64,000 nt of DNA from Candidatus Zixiibacteriota bacterium (GCA_023138975.1 JAGLON010000008.1:124001-188000), one strand, 5' to 3'; positions 9,873 to 19,390 are shown, counted from the stretch's first letter. The notes: generated from the letters alone by a model not told the origin. Numbers and translations: made by a program.

Positions 9873-12095
9873 TTATTCAACGCAACCTAAAACCGGACTC
9901 AGACCGCCTCTGAAAATAAAATTAATCAGATAGACGGCATCGGCCACATTTACGGCACAGTCGGCGTTGGCATCGGCCCAGTTCATAAACACAGGAGCCG
10001 GTCCCCCGCGGAAGACATAATTTATAATATAAACGGCATCACCGATATTGACAGCGCCATCAATATTAGCATCTCCGGGACGATCATCTGGTGTAGCGAT
10101 TGAAATAGCTATCTCAACTGAATCACGATAGGGAGTTTGTAAATCATCAAAAACCCTTGCCATAAAAGCGAAGTCTCCTGCCGCAGTCGGTGTTCCAGAG
10201 ACAACCCCAGAGGTACTGTTAAGAGCAAGTCCATCGGGCAAACTGCCAGACAGCACGCTCCAGGTATAATTTCCGTACCCGCCTTTTATTATAACAGTAT
10301 CCGCATATGGTTCGAAAAGCAATCCATTTTCAAGTTCAGGCTGAACAATATGCAAAGTGTAGTTTTCAAAAAACTCAGCTCTGGAAATCCAGCGATTAGG
10401 ATCAAAATCCATCATAACCACTTCAGTTTCGGTATGAGCAATGAAATTTTCGGACCGTTCACTGTTAAACACGATAAAAGTATCAGTTCCCAACGATGTT
10501 TCAAGAAATAAATCGATCGGCATGGTAAACACCTGCGGATCAGTAGTCTGCAACTGACGAATATTAATATAGGTGTTGAATCCACCGGATGGATCAAGTT
10601 CTGAGAGGAACGAATAGCGGTAATTGGGTCGATAGGTTCCGTAAATCCATTGCTGGAAGAAGTAGTCTAAATCCATTCCAGAGGTTGTTTCTACCACTTG
10701 CTTAAAATCTTCAGTACTGGCTGAACTCCAGATATACTGTTGACGATAGTTTGCCAACGACTCGAAAAAGAGGCTGTCACCGACGATATGGCGAAGCATA
10801 TGCAAAACCCATCCGCCTTTATCATAAACGATTGATCCGAAAATATTCCAGACACTGGTCGTATCATGAATGTAGATACTTCCTCCACCGGTATATTCAA
10901 AGGCGTTCATGTAATTGTGATAGTTATCGAACTTGAGTTCGTGATAAAGAGCTTCAGTGTAGACAGCGAAACCTTCATTAATCCATATATGGTGCCAATC
11001 AGCGCAGGTTATCATATCACCAAACCATTGGTGGCCTAGTTCATGGGAAATAACATCATCTGAGTACCCGAAACTAGATGAAGTCGTTGATGTATTAGTC
11101 TGATGCTCCATGGCTCCACCCCACTCAAAATGGGTACAGCCATATTTTTCATCGATAAACGGATACTCGCCCAGACGCTGTGCCAACAATCCAATCATTT
11201 CATCCAACACGCCGAAATACGGCCGAGAGGTCGCATCATGATCAGGATAAACATAAAAGTGAAGCGGCATTGAATCAGTCGGGCTATAATGATACCAATC
11301 ATACCAGACGGCATAAGGGTGAATTCCAAGGCTTACCAGATAGGGAACTATCGGGTAACGCTCTTTCCAGAAAACAGTATGTGTACCATCGCCGTTATCC
11401 GTATCAGATTCAAGCAAGCCATTCGATGATACGACCAGTGAAGTATCAACGGTAATAATTATATCAACCGAGTCCGCTTTATCGGTTGTAATATCATTAC
11501 AGGGCCACCAACTCCTGGAACCATATGGTTCAGACAAAGTTGTTATCAGTGGAAGTCCACCTCGAGTTTCAAATTTTAATCCTAAGAAACCGCCCGTTCC
11601 CACCGGTGTTCCATGATAGACGACTGTAAATGCAAATGATTCGTCTTCAACATATGTTTTTTCGAGAGTTACCGTTAAATGATCGTTGGAATGATTAAAA
11701 ACAAGATTCCCGGAAGCGTTATAAACGGAATCCACGGTAAAATCATTCAAGAAATTTATCTTTACGGTATCGAGTTGAGCGGAGGTAACTAAACCGTGCT
11801 CGCCCACCCGGCCGTATATCACTTCAGCAATATGATCTATAGTCAGATCTATGCTGTAGAAAGTCATATCAATTTCCTGCCAGTTGGACTTTGTACTGGC
11901 CGCCAGTATTGCCTCGCGTTCCTGCATGAATTTAAGCTTAGGCCGAAGTTCATTTTCCCATAACCATTGATGAATTTCCTGTGGAGTGTGCTCTTCCGGA
12001 GCTTTATCCGGGTAAAACTTGCTATCGCCCCCAAAGATGATACCTGTAATCAGAAGACAGGCAAAAGACAGAATAAGCAATAGGGTTTTCTTCAC
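9873..12095 (-). CDS. Secreted M1-family aminopeptidase with Ig-like and dockerin-like C terminus
   Basis: 740 residues, starting with GTG (AGGAG 7 nt upstream) and a signal peptide (about 1-22). This zinc aminopeptidase carries the GGAMEHQTN substrate motif (326-334) and HELGH with a glutamate 19 residues after the second His (H351, H355, E374), exactly the M1 pattern. Residues about 585-660 look like a putative-Ig (He_PIG) module (LPDGLALNSTSGVVSGTPTA). Two Ca-binding dockerin-like repeats follow (672-740; GDANIDGAVNIGDAVYIINY and a second copy). The latter are a lineage hallmark I associate with Zixibacteria and related phyla. The protein probably degrades peptides outside the cell or at its surface. 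Confidence 0.93.
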   Translation of the reverse strand: MKKTLLLILSFACLLITGIIFGGDSKFYPDKAPEEHTPQEIHQWLWENELRPKLKFMQEREAILAASTKSNWQEIDMTFYSIDLTIDHIAEVIYGRVGEHGLVTSAQLDTVKINFLNDFTVDSVYNASGNLVFNHSNDHLTVTLEKTYVEDESFAFTVVYHGTPVGTGGFLGLKFETRGGLPLITTLSEPYGSRSWWPCNDITTDKADSVDIIITVDTSLVVSSNGLLESDTDNGDGTHTVFWKERYPIVPYLVSLGIHPYAVWYDWYHYSPTDSMPLHFYVYPDHDATSRPYFGVLDEMIGLLAQRLGEYPFIDEKYGCTHFEWGGAMEHQTNTSTTSSSFGYSDDVISHELGHQWFGDMITCADWHHIWINEGFAVYTEALYHELKFDNYHNYMNAFEYTGGGSIYIHDTTSVWNIFGSIVYDKGGWVLHMLRHIVGDSLFFESLANYRQQYIWSSASTEDFKQVVETTSGMDLDYFFQQWIYGTYRPNYRYSFLSELDPSGGFNTYINIRQLQTTDPQVFTMPIDLFLETSLGTDTFIVFNSERSENFIAHTETEVVMMDFDPNRWISRAEFFENYTLHIVQPELENGLLFEPYADTVIIKGGYGNYTWSVLSGSLPDGLALNSTSGVVSGTPTAAGDFAFMARVFDDLQTPYRDSVEIAISIATPDDRPGDANIDGAVNIGDAVYIINYVFRGGPAPVFMNWADANADCAVNVADAVYLINFIFRGGLSPVLGCVE

Positions 12096-12197
12096 AATTC
12101 TTCTCCTCTCGATGCTCTAGAATAACTCATAGCTGCACATTTATTGATATGAACGGCATATTATACGGCTGGTGAGGGTAATATAGCGGTATAAAAT

Positions 12198-12225
12198 AAG
12201 ATACTTTTAATCCCCATATTGTCAA
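12198..12225 (-). promoter_or_regulatory. Predicted promoter of the M1 peptidase gene
   Basis: On the minus strand TTGACA (12225-12220) is followed after 16 bases by TATCTT (12203-12198), about 100 bases upstream of the GTG start. The -35 box is perfect; the -10 box is weaker. Confidence 0.45.
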
Positions 12226-12318
12226 GGACATTTCCTAATAGGTGTTTTATAATAATTATCGGCAGTTATTTTTCCGGATATATATTGGTTAGGTTCAGAC
12301 CTTCGTTCATAGTGTTCT

Positions 12319-13191
12319 CTATAGAACCGTGAATATTTCCGCCAGCGATAGGCGCAACTCTGTTTGAGCTATAATTTCAGGAATGTCTTCTTCCTTCAGA
12401 CCCAATTTATCCCAGGCATCGGAGTCAAGCGGTTCGATCATAGTTTCTGTGTTTTGGTTCAACCCACAAAGATCGCTGATAATATCGGCAATATGCAGAA
12501 CTTCGATATAGGCTCGGATATTCTCTTCAACGGCAAAATTCCCGTGATGATTTTCTGTTATTGACGCCACTATTTCCGGAAATCCCCAATGTCTCAGTAC
12601 TAATCCAGTCACATCCGCGTGGGTAAAGCCCAGTATATCATATTCTATTTCCCAGAATTTGCTTTTGCCCTGAGAATATAGCCTCTGTATTTCCGACACT
12701 TCCCCGGGATACTGCTCGGCCAGGATCAATTGCCCAATATCATGTAAAAGACCACTTGTATATAGCAGATCAGTAGATAATTGCTTTTTAATTTGACTGT
12801 TTGCGAATGACAATATAACTCTGGTCGCAAAAGCGGCGCTGATAGAATGCTTCCAAAGCTCACTTATACTAATTTTACAATTAGTATCTTTGAATACCCG
12901 AGCAACTCCAAGAGACAGGCATATCGATTTTATCTCAGTAAAACCGATTCTGGAAACTGCGTCGTATATAGAGATCGTTTCAACATTTACTTTGCCATAG
13001 ATAGGAGAATTAGCAAGTTTTAAAACTCTCACAGATAGTCCAATATCCTGTGCAATCAATTCCGCAATACGAGCCGCTGAGATTTCAATTTTATCCATCT
13101 CATACGAAACTTGCATGACATAGGCCGGCAACATGGGAATACTGTTTATTTTAATTTTCGAGTTTAGAACATCTAAATCTGCGGTTTTCAT
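12319..13191 (-). CDS. HDOD-domain signalling protein
   Basis: 290 residues, almost entirely one HDOD domain: IAQDIGLSVRVLKLANSPIYG, IYDAVSRIGFTEIKSICLSLGVA and SGLLHDIGQLILAEQYPGE. HDOD proteins lack the full HD metal site in most cases and relay two-component or c-di-GMP signals by protein contacts. AGGAG precedes the start. It is a stand-alone gene with a ~400-base upstream region that contains strong inverted repeats. No catalytic function can be assigned. Confidence 0.8.
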   Translation of the reverse strand: MKTADLDVLNSKIKINSIPMLPAYVMQVSYEMDKIEISAARIAELIAQDIGLSVRVLKLANSPIYGKVNVETISIYDAVSRIGFTEIKSICLSLGVARVFKDTNCKISISELWKHSISAAFATRVILSFANSQIKKQLSTDLLYTSGLLHDIGQLILAEQYPGEVSEIQRLYSQGKSKFWEIEYDILGFTHADVTGLVLRHWGFPEIVASITENHHGNFAVEENIRAYIEVLHIADIISDLCGLNQNTETMIEPLDSDAWDKLGLKEEDIPEIIAQTELRLSLAEIFTVL

Positions 13192-13271
13192 ACTAAACTC
13201 CTGTTTGAAGACCTGACAATTAGTAATTAGATCAGTCAGACCTTCTCTTCAAGCAACTTGTCAGGGGAATT

Positions 13272-13537
13272 AAATTGACCTACTGGTAACGCAGAGTTAC
13301 CGCATTTCTCGTCAATTTAAGAAACTAATCGCCGTCTATATAATATGGTTCTTGCTACTCGGCTGGCAGAATTATCCTAAAACAACATTTTTCCGGAGGC
13401 TTTCCAACCGAGGAAAATATAGTATTGGCAAGACGAGGACCAATCCCCCTTTTATCTCGTTATCGGAGTATCTCATATGAACTTAACAGCGGTTCTCTAA
13501 TCGAATCGACAACCATTCAGGCTGACTGACCGCTGTT
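13272..13537 (-). promoter_or_regulatory. Structured intergenic leader with two strong inverted repeats
   Basis: The 13192-13590 gap has no gene. Nearest the HDOD gene is a nested stem: AAATTGAC (13272-13279) pairs with GTCAATTT (13311-13318), enclosing GGTAAC (13285-13290) and GTTACC (13296-13301). Farther upstream AACAGCGGT (13485-13493) pairs with ACCGCTGTT (13529-13537). They do not match any riboswitch consensus I know. They could be a cis-regulatory RNA of the HDOD gene or a small RNA. Confidence 0.4.
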
Positions 13538-13562
13538 TAAGAAATAAGTTTATCCTATAATA

Positions 13563-13578
13563 ACCGGCCCTGGCCGGT
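13563..13578 (-). terminator. Possible terminator of the 13-gene redox operon
   Basis: ACCGGCC..GGCCGGT is a short perfect hairpin 13 bases past the stop of the last receiver gene. On the minus strand it is followed by TTATTATAGG, a weak U-rich tail, so efficiency is uncertain. Confidence 0.45.
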
Positions 13579-13590
13579 ATCAGGCTATTG

Positions 13591-14109
13591 TTATATTTTT
13601 TTATTTATAATAGCCTTTAATGCTTCAAGGGTAGTTGCATCCGCATCATCAATCAGATTTTTCAGCTCATTTTGCAACTCAACTTCTCGAGCCAGAGTCG
13701 CTTCGGTACCGTTGATTTCCATCCCCAGGAGTTTTTTTATGGCGGCGATATAATTATGTGGTTTTACCGGCTTTTCCAGATAAATGCCGGGGCCGGATAT
13801 GGTAAGATCCCGCAAATCAGCTTTGCCCAAATCATCCCGGGCATGACCGGTAACAATGAGAACCGGTATTTTTGACCACTGATTATTCTTACTTAATTCT
13901 CGATGAAATCGAGCACCCGATTTTTTCGGCATAACCAAATCAAGAGAGATAATATCCGGAGGATTCTTCTTTACCACCTGAAGCGCTTCATCTCCATCCG
14001 TAGCCGTTACAACATTAAATCCAGCATCTTCTAAAGCTTGACTAAGATACTTTCTAACATCTGCCTCATCGTCAACGACGAGAACCGTTTTTCCCAATTC
14101 TTCACTCAT
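13591..14109 (-). CDS. Response regulator receiver protein
   Basis: 172 residues: a CheY-like receiver (1-125; VLVVDDEADVRKYLSQAL, phosphoacceptor Asp in ISLDLVMPKKSG, Lys in YLEKPVK) plus a ~45-residue helical tail with no DNA-binding domain. It is the last gene of the operon, 24 nt after the PAS histidine kinase, which is its likely partner. The tail includes a Glu/Leu-rich segment (REVELQNELKNLIDDAD) that may bind another protein. RBS CAGGAG. Confidence 0.85.
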   Translation of the reverse strand: MSEELGKTVLVVDDEADVRKYLSQALEDAGFNVVTATDGDEALQVVKKNPPDIISLDLVMPKKSGARFHRELSKNNQWSKIPVLIVTGHARDDLGKADLRDLTISGPGIYLEKPVKPHNYIAAIKKLLGMEINGTEATLAREVELQNELKNLIDDADATTLEALKAIINKKI

Positions 14110-14133
14110 TCTATCTCCTGAGTTCGATTGATA

Positions 14134-15606
14134 CTATTCAACCGTATTATCTTTATGGAACAGTGCTTTCAAATTATTACGGGGAAATGCCATAGTGAAG
14201 CAGGAACCGCCTCCCTCACTCGATTTCACCGTAATCTTCCCGCCATGTTCCTTTACAATTTTGCGAGTAGTTAATAACCCTAACCCTGTTCCCTGCCCTC
14301 CTTTAGTGGTAAAGAACGTCGTAAAGAGCCTCTGTTTAATATCGTAGTCCATCCCTTTTCCATTATCTGAAACGATGAATGAAAGAACGCCATTATGGTC
14401 TTCGGCTCGAATAACTACTTCACATTTTTCCCGGCGGCTCATCTGGCAGGCATCAATTGCATTCGAGACCAAATTGGTCAGGCAGGTATGAATCCCTCTG
14501 GCATCAAGGGGAGCCATTTTAATTTGCTGGTCCAGCTCAGCCCTCAATACAATACCGCTTTCGCTGGCGATGGCACCGTATAAATCAATAATTTCTTCAA
14601 CTAAATCATTAGGATTGACCGGCTTTAAACTCGGCAAACGCCCTTTGGCAAAACTCAAAAAATCTCGTACAAGTGACGTGGTTTTTGTCAGATTTCGCTC
14701 GAGCATTTCCCAGCCTTCGCTAATCATTTCGTTATTTTCCAGCTTGAGCCCTCTCGCGGCAATATACATTCCGCCTTCAAGTCCCATCAGGATATTCTTG
14801 ATACTATGCGCCAGTCCGGCTACTGTCTGACCGACAGCCCCCAAGCGCTCAGCTTCTAAGACATCGTGCTCGAGTTTCTTAAGCGCTGTCACATCAGTCG
14901 CTATTTCAATGATATGGGCCACATCATCTCCGGAGCGCATCAAGGGTGAGGCGGTGACAGCATAGTGGATATCCTGTCCTTTCTTGCCGGTACCTTTTTG
15001 ATTGGAGCGATGTACATTGCCATCCCGGAAGGTTTTACGGGCGGGACAATTGCGGCATTTTGTCGTTCGCTTCTTAAAAACTTCATAACAATGTTTATCC
15101 AGTACATCACCGAAGCTATTGCGAAAGGCTTCGTTGGCCCTTACAATCCGGTAGTCTCTGTCAATTACGGTAATGTAACATGGAATACGGTCAAATAAAA
15201 CCTGATATTCCTGTTGCCAGCTCTTTGTACCTGTTATGGTCCGGGTCATCTCCATCACAAAATCGACAGGACCGTCAGGAGTTGTCCTCAAGGGTGCGAC
15301 ATGCCCTACGTAGTGGGTCTGCCGTCCATCCTTATCTATACCGACAGCATCAGCTACTTTTACCTGTCCTGTTTCAAAAACAGCCTCTGAAGGGCATTCA
15401 TCACATGGTTGGTGGAGTTTCTTATAGACGGTATAACATTTCTTGCCCTGCCATTTTCCAAATTTCTCAGTAAAATTACCATTGGCGTGGACGATATTAT
15501 ACTCACGATCAATCACGGCAACATTGAATGGTACTTCCTCAAAGAGGCATTGATAGACCATATCATTGAATCGTCGGACCTTCTTAACCCTGGTATCACG
15601 CTTCAT
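14134..15606 (-). CDS. PAS-PAS sensor histidine kinase with Cys-rich PAS domains
   Basis: 490 residues from the ATG at 15606 (GGAGGCGGGA upstream); this start overlaps the stop of the receiver gene before it. There is no membrane helix, so it is cytosolic. Two PAS domains each carry a C-x(n)-CxxCP signature (KKCYTVYKKLHQPCDECP; KHCYEVFKKRTTKCRNCP), suggesting a redox or metal-cluster cofactor. A DHp (GLAHSIKNILMGLEGG) and a full HATPase follow (NAIDA, DNGKGM, GTGLGL). It is flanked by two receiver genes in the same operon as the redox complex, so it probably senses the redox state that complex handles. Confidence 0.9.
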   Translation of the reverse strand: MKRDTRVKKVRRFNDMVYQCLFEEVPFNVAVIDREYNIVHANGNFTEKFGKWQGKKCYTVYKKLHQPCDECPSEAVFETGQVKVADAVGIDKDGRQTHYVGHVAPLRTTPDGPVDFVMEMTRTITGTKSWQQEYQVLFDRIPCYITVIDRDYRIVRANEAFRNSFGDVLDKHCYEVFKKRTTKCRNCPARKTFRDGNVHRSNQKGTGKKGQDIHYAVTASPLMRSGDDVAHIIEIATDVTALKKLEHDVLEAERLGAVGQTVAGLAHSIKNILMGLEGGMYIAARGLKLENNEMISEGWEMLERNLTKTTSLVRDFLSFAKGRLPSLKPVNPNDLVEEIIDLYGAIASESGIVLRAELDQQIKMAPLDARGIHTCLTNLVSNAIDACQMSRREKCEVVIRAEDHNGVLSFIVSDNGKGMDYDIKQRLFTTFFTTKGGQGTGLGLLTTRKIVKEHGGKITVKSSEGGGSCFTMAFPRNNLKALFHKDNTVE

Positions 15607-16018
15607 CGTCGTTCCCGCCTCCCTCAATCGAGTCACCGGTAGTGAGTCGCTTGATCATTGCGATATACTTATCCACGTCGACCGGCTTCTCCATATAACA
15701 TTCCGGTTCAGGGACAGACTCATCCGGAAGATAGTTGCGAAAATCAAACTTTTCTTCCTGTTCAGCGCCGCTAATAATAATAACAGGGATATGCCTGGTT
15801 GCCTTATTTTCCCGAAGCTGCTGGTACATTGACACCCCTGATTCTTTGGGCATCATAATATCAAGGCATACTAAGTCGGGTTTAAAATCGTTTACGATTT
15901 CGAGACCATCTTCCACGTTGTTAGCCACTTTCGGAATAAAGCCATTCGCTTGTACTATCATAGCCAGATACCGCGCTACATCTGACTCATCGTCTACGAT
16001 TAAAACTTTCAAGCTCAC
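15596..16018 (-). CDS. Response regulator receiver protein
   Basis: 140 residues, a single CheY-like receiver (VLIVDDESDVARYLAMIV; Asp in LVCLDIMMPKESGV; Lys in YMEKPVD) with no output domain. It starts with GTG, one base after the stop of the NrfD-cytochrome gene, with GGGAG upstream, and overlaps the kinase gene by 11 nt. Together with the kinase and the second receiver it forms a two-component relay attached to the redox operon. Confidence 0.87.
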   Translation of the reverse strand: MSLKVLIVDDESDVARYLAMIVQANGFIPKVANNVEDGLEIVNDFKPDLVCLDIMMPKESGVSMYQQLRENKATRHIPVIIISGAEQEEKFDFRNYLPDESVPEPECYMEKPVDVDKYIAMIKRLTTGDSIEGGGNDDEA

Positions 16019-16019
16019 C

Positions 16020-17894
16020 CTATTCTCCCTGCTTCAGCTCAAGATTAACATCGCTCTTCGGTATTATCACGTTACTAAGTCCAGGTTGCCTTAACTTGTC
16101 TCTCATATCTTCCTTAAGGTAGTGAGGCAACGATCCGGTATGACAGGCAGGGCACCGGGCCTGAGCTACTTTGGTCGTGTCAGATAGCGCTCGCTCAGCA
16201 TGGCAGGTGACACACTGTCCGTGCATGGCATCGACATAGGATACCGTAAGGTAACTTTCGAAGGTGTTGACAGCATTTTCAGGATAGAGGTCCAGATGGC
16301 AATCAACGCACTTCTTGGCAGAAGATTTCTGTTTTTCCTCCCCTGGTGTGTGACACATGTTACAGGCGATATTCGCCCCAGTGGGACTGGCATGCCAATC
16401 GTGACGAAAGACGTCAGTAGTCGTATACATCTGTCGGTGACAGGCAGAGCACTGGCTCGACTTATCCTGCGGCAAATTCATATGATGACAAACCGAGCAT
16501 GAATCCGCTCCCTGTTGCCTTTTTATATGTTCCGCATGCCCGAAAGCCACGCCAAAATTATCTCGATTTCCATCGATGTACAAGATTCCATTACCCCGGG
16601 CTTCTTGTGCGATTACATCATCAACGCCATGACTGTATAAGCGGTCACTACTAATAACAGCAAACCCGAATGCCAATGAGACAACGAATATCATCGAATA
16701 AATCGTGCGTCCGGCAAGGCGAGGCGCCCCCAGATAAACTTCCGATGACCGGTCAAACTCCGGTTGAGCATTTGGCTCCTGCCGGGAATCTTCCCATTTC
16801 GTTTCCCATAGCTTGAAACGCTCGACACAGAACAGGAATCCGAGAATGGCGGCTGATATTATTCCCACACTGATAAATATCTCGTAAATGGTAGGGATAT
16901 ACAAATTACCCGTCTGGACCAGCATTATTCCTGCGATATTGGCACGGTTTAAGACCATCCCCAAAACGCCCGAAATAGTAGCTATCCATAGACCGGCAGT
17001 GCTATAACGTAGTTTTTTAACCGCCAAAAAGATTATCGGCAGCACAAGTATCAAGACTAACTCCAGCAGGAAAATATTTGCCTGCCATGAACCATCAAAC
17101 ACCAGCAACAGTTTCCCGGTAGCAGCGATATCGATTATTCGTATCAAACCATATACAACTAACACTCCCATCGAAATCAATCCAAGCATTCCAAGTTTTT
17201 CACGCTCAAGTTCTCTTCCGTACAATGAAGAAACTACCAGCACAGCCAAAATGACCATTAGCGGTCCTATTGCAACGGCCGAGACGAAAAACATTATCGG
17301 CAGCATTGATGAATACCAGAGGGCATGCAGTTTTTCCGGAGTCAGGAGAAACATTGTTCCCAATGATGATTGATGAAGAGTAGAAATCATCACGCCTAAA
17401 ACTACAAGAATAAGTTTATATTTGATCAAAAACCTTCGTACTCCGGAGAACCAATGGGTTTCATCCAGCGGCACCGGGACAAACTCAAGGAATAGCACAG
17501 TCAGATAAAGTATCACGCACCATGACACTTCAAATAAAGCGGAATGAGGCTGCCAGTAAATAACAGGATGCCATACCAGCCAGGGCAACCCTAACTCCAC
17601 GACCAGAGAAGTGGCGGCGGATATATATCCGAGGAAAGCCAGTAGTACCGCGAATTTCGAATAGCGGCTGAACTCATGCCGCCGCATAACATAAATAATC
17701 GCCGTAACAACAAACCCGCCCGCGGCCAGAGCTATCCCCGGCACAACGTTGATTCCTTTCCAAATTCCCCAGGGCGTGGCATCGCTTTGATTGGTAATAG
17801 CGCCTAAGCCAAAGAGCATGCGGGTAATTCCAGAGGCCATAGCCAACCCGACAATGGTCCAGAGAATCGATTTAAATGTCATCAGTCGTTTCAT
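16020..17894 (-). CDS. DsrP/NrfD-type quinol-interacting membrane subunit fused to a hexahaem cytochrome c
   Basis: 624 residues. Residues about 1-370 contain around ten membrane helices of the NrfD/HybB/DsrP family, which exchange electrons with membrane quinones. After a further helix (about 400-420) the C-terminal ~200 residues carry six CxxCH haem sites (CSVCH, CSACH, CNMCH, CVDCH, CVTCH, CPACH), expected in the periplasm. In Dsr-type complexes these are separate proteins (DsrP and the trihaem DsrJ); here they are one chain with twice the haems. The gene overlaps the ferredoxin-subunit gene by 4 nt, implying tight coupling. Confidence 0.88.
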   Translation of the reverse strand: MKRLMTFKSILWTIVGLAMASGITRMLFGLGAITNQSDATPWGIWKGINVVPGIALAAGGFVVTAIIYVMRRHEFSRYSKFAVLLAFLGYISAATSLVVELGLPWLVWHPVIYWQPHSALFEVSWCVILYLTVLFLEFVPVPLDETHWFSGVRRFLIKYKLILVVLGVMISTLHQSSLGTMFLLTPEKLHALWYSSMLPIMFFVSAVAIGPLMVILAVLVVSSLYGRELEREKLGMLGLISMGVLVVYGLIRIIDIAATGKLLLVFDGSWQANIFLLELVLILVLPIIFLAVKKLRYSTAGLWIATISGVLGMVLNRANIAGIMLVQTGNLYIPTIYEIFISVGIISAAILGFLFCVERFKLWETKWEDSRQEPNAQPEFDRSSEVYLGAPRLAGRTIYSMIFVVSLAFGFAVISSDRLYSHGVDDVIAQEARGNGILYIDGNRDNFGVAFGHAEHIKRQQGADSCSVCHHMNLPQDKSSQCSACHRQMYTTTDVFRHDWHASPTGANIACNMCHTPGEEKQKSSAKKCVDCHLDLYPENAVNTFESYLTVSYVDAMHGQCVTCHAERALSDTTKVAQARCPACHTGSLPHYLKEDMRDKLRQPGLSNVIIPKSDVNLELKQGE

Positions 17895-18649
17895 TCGCTG
17901 CCTTCCTTGTCGTTCTTTTGTTGGCGGATTTTATCTTTACGTTTGCAGAACCAGTACAAGCCTCCCATCAGAGCGCCCATACCTACAAACGCTGGAGGTA
18001 CCGCGCTCATGGCCATTGAAGTCGTTTGCGGCAAACTCGATTTTATATCGCGCATGGGATAAGACATGAAGCCAAGATCAATATCGGAGAGATATAAAAC
18101 TGACGTTCCTCCAACCTCATGTTCCCCAAAGACCCGGTTAATATATTTATCCGGGTTATCTTTGATGCGCTGTTTGGCTACGGCTAGTAATTCGTCCCGT
18201 TCTCCAAAGATAGTCGCCTCGGTTGGGCAAGCTGTAGTACAGGCCGGTTGCTGTCCGACAGAAATGAGATCGTAACATAAAGTGCATTTTTGGATGTACG
18301 GTATCGCACGGTCCCAATCGTATCTGGGAATACCATACGGACAGGCAATCATGCAATAGCGGCAGCCGATACATTTACTGCCGTCATAAGTAACCGCTCC
18401 TTCGGGAGTCTTTACCAGAGCAGCCACCGGGCAGGCCGAGACACAGGCCGGTTCCAGACAATGGCGGCATTGCTTACGAATATAATGCTCGTCTTTTTGA
18501 AGTATCGAAGTCCAATTTCGGGCTGAAAGACCATCCGTGCGATGGAAGTTGCGAGGATAGTCCGGCTCCAGATTATGTTTGGTCTTGCAGGCCGCAACAC
18601 ATTCCTGACACCCGATACAGAGGGTCACATCGGTTAAAATCGCTTTCAT
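17891..18649 (-). CDS. DsrO/HybA-like four-cluster ferredoxin subunit
   Basis: 252 residues with four [4Fe-4S] cysteine groups: CIGCQECVAAC, CRHCLEPACVSACP, CIGCRYCMIACP, and CTLCYDLI with CTTACP. A hydrophobic C-terminal segment (about 215-235) is followed by basic residues and looks like a membrane anchor. Typical DsrO and HybA proteins are exported with a Tat signal; none is visible here, because the first cluster begins at residue 12. The iron-sulfur part may therefore face the cytoplasm. Overlaps by 4 nt with the genes on both sides. Confidence 0.88.
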   Translation of the reverse strand: MKAILTDVTLCIGCQECVAACKTKHNLEPDYPRNFHRTDGLSARNWTSILQKDEHYIRKQCRHCLEPACVSACPVAALVKTPEGAVTYDGSKCIGCRYCMIACPYGIPRYDWDRAIPYIQKCTLCYDLISVGQQPACTTACPTEATIFGERDELLAVAKQRIKDNPDKYINRVFGEHEVGGTSVLYLSDIDLGFMSYPMRDIKSSLPQTTSMAMSAVPPAFVGMGALMGGLYWFCKRKDKIRQQKNDKEGSE

Positions 18650-19350
18650 ACTGATTGTCCCTCCTTTTTCAATGTCGCGGCAATTTTCTTATCAATTCTC
18701 GCCGGAAATTTCCAGGCCAGAGTCATAACAAACTGAGATAAAGGCATGACAACGCAGTGTGCTATTTTAGTAAACGGGAGAAAAATAAAAATCACCTCAG
18801 CCGAAAGCATATGAGTCAGCATAACTAATTGATACATCGATGGGGAAACGGTAACATTGGCGCAAATATATCCGGTAGCGAACGGCAGCAGCAGTAATAT
18901 GGGCCAAAGATAATCTTGTTTACGGCTTAGAGTTCGGGACGTCTTTGAGAGAGCGCGGCCAAGCAGTAAAGCAACACTGCAGGCGATTGTGAGCAGAGTC
19001 AGGTAATTTGCCCAATCATACGGCAACGTCCACCATGCGATTCCCACACTCGTTTTCCAGAGCTGTACATGAGCCAGTAAAAATATTGGCACAACAATCA
19101 AACCAATATGGAAAAGTATAGAAATCAAGCTATATACCGGTCTTCTCGCAACCACGTGTTTAACGGGAAACAGCCATTGGATTGTTTTTATAAAAGCTGA
19201 TTTCCAGGCCAGGTTCTTATCGCCGGCGTTTCGATACGCTTCGACGGCTCCCCAAATATCAAGAATGAGGATTCTAATCAAGCCAAAAATCATAACCAGA
19301 AATGTCAGCCGGAATAGTGGTCCCCGACAGAAGTCAATGAATTCCTGCAA
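18646..19350 (-). CDS. DsrM/NarI-like membrane cytochrome b subunit
   Basis: 234 residues with five or six membrane helices. Histidines in FHIGLIV and in the TH..FTKIAH stretch match the haem-b ligand pattern of the nitrate-reductase gamma/DsrM family. These subunits pass electrons between quinol and the HdrD-like partner encoded just upstream (DsrK-like). The soluble N-terminal 30 residues and length are a little shorter than DsrM. The gap to the DsrK-like gene is 40 nt. Confidence 0.82.
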   Translation of the reverse strand: MQEFIDFCRGPLFRLTFLVMIFGLIRILILDIWGAVEAYRNAGDKNLAWKSAFIKTIQWLFPVKHVVARRPVYSLISILFHIGLIVVPIFLLAHVQLWKTSVGIAWWTLPYDWANYLTLLTIACSVALLLGRALSKTSRTLSRKQDYLWPILLLLPFATGYICANVTVSPSMYQLVMLTHMLSAEVIFIFLPFTKIAHCVVMPLSQFVMTLAWKFPARIDKKIAATLKKEGQSV

Positions 19351-19390
19351 AATGTATCCTTTCTTATGCCATCTTCATCACAACAAAATC

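Noticed and set aside
9873..12095. Cellulosome component because of dockerin-like repeats
   Set aside because: No cohesin or glycoside hydrolase genes nearby; such repeats are widespread on secreted proteins of these phyla without cellulosomes.
13192..13590. c-di-GMP (GEMM) or cobalamin riboswitch before the HDOD gene
   Set aside because: The stems are clear, but conserved loop sequences of those classes are missing.
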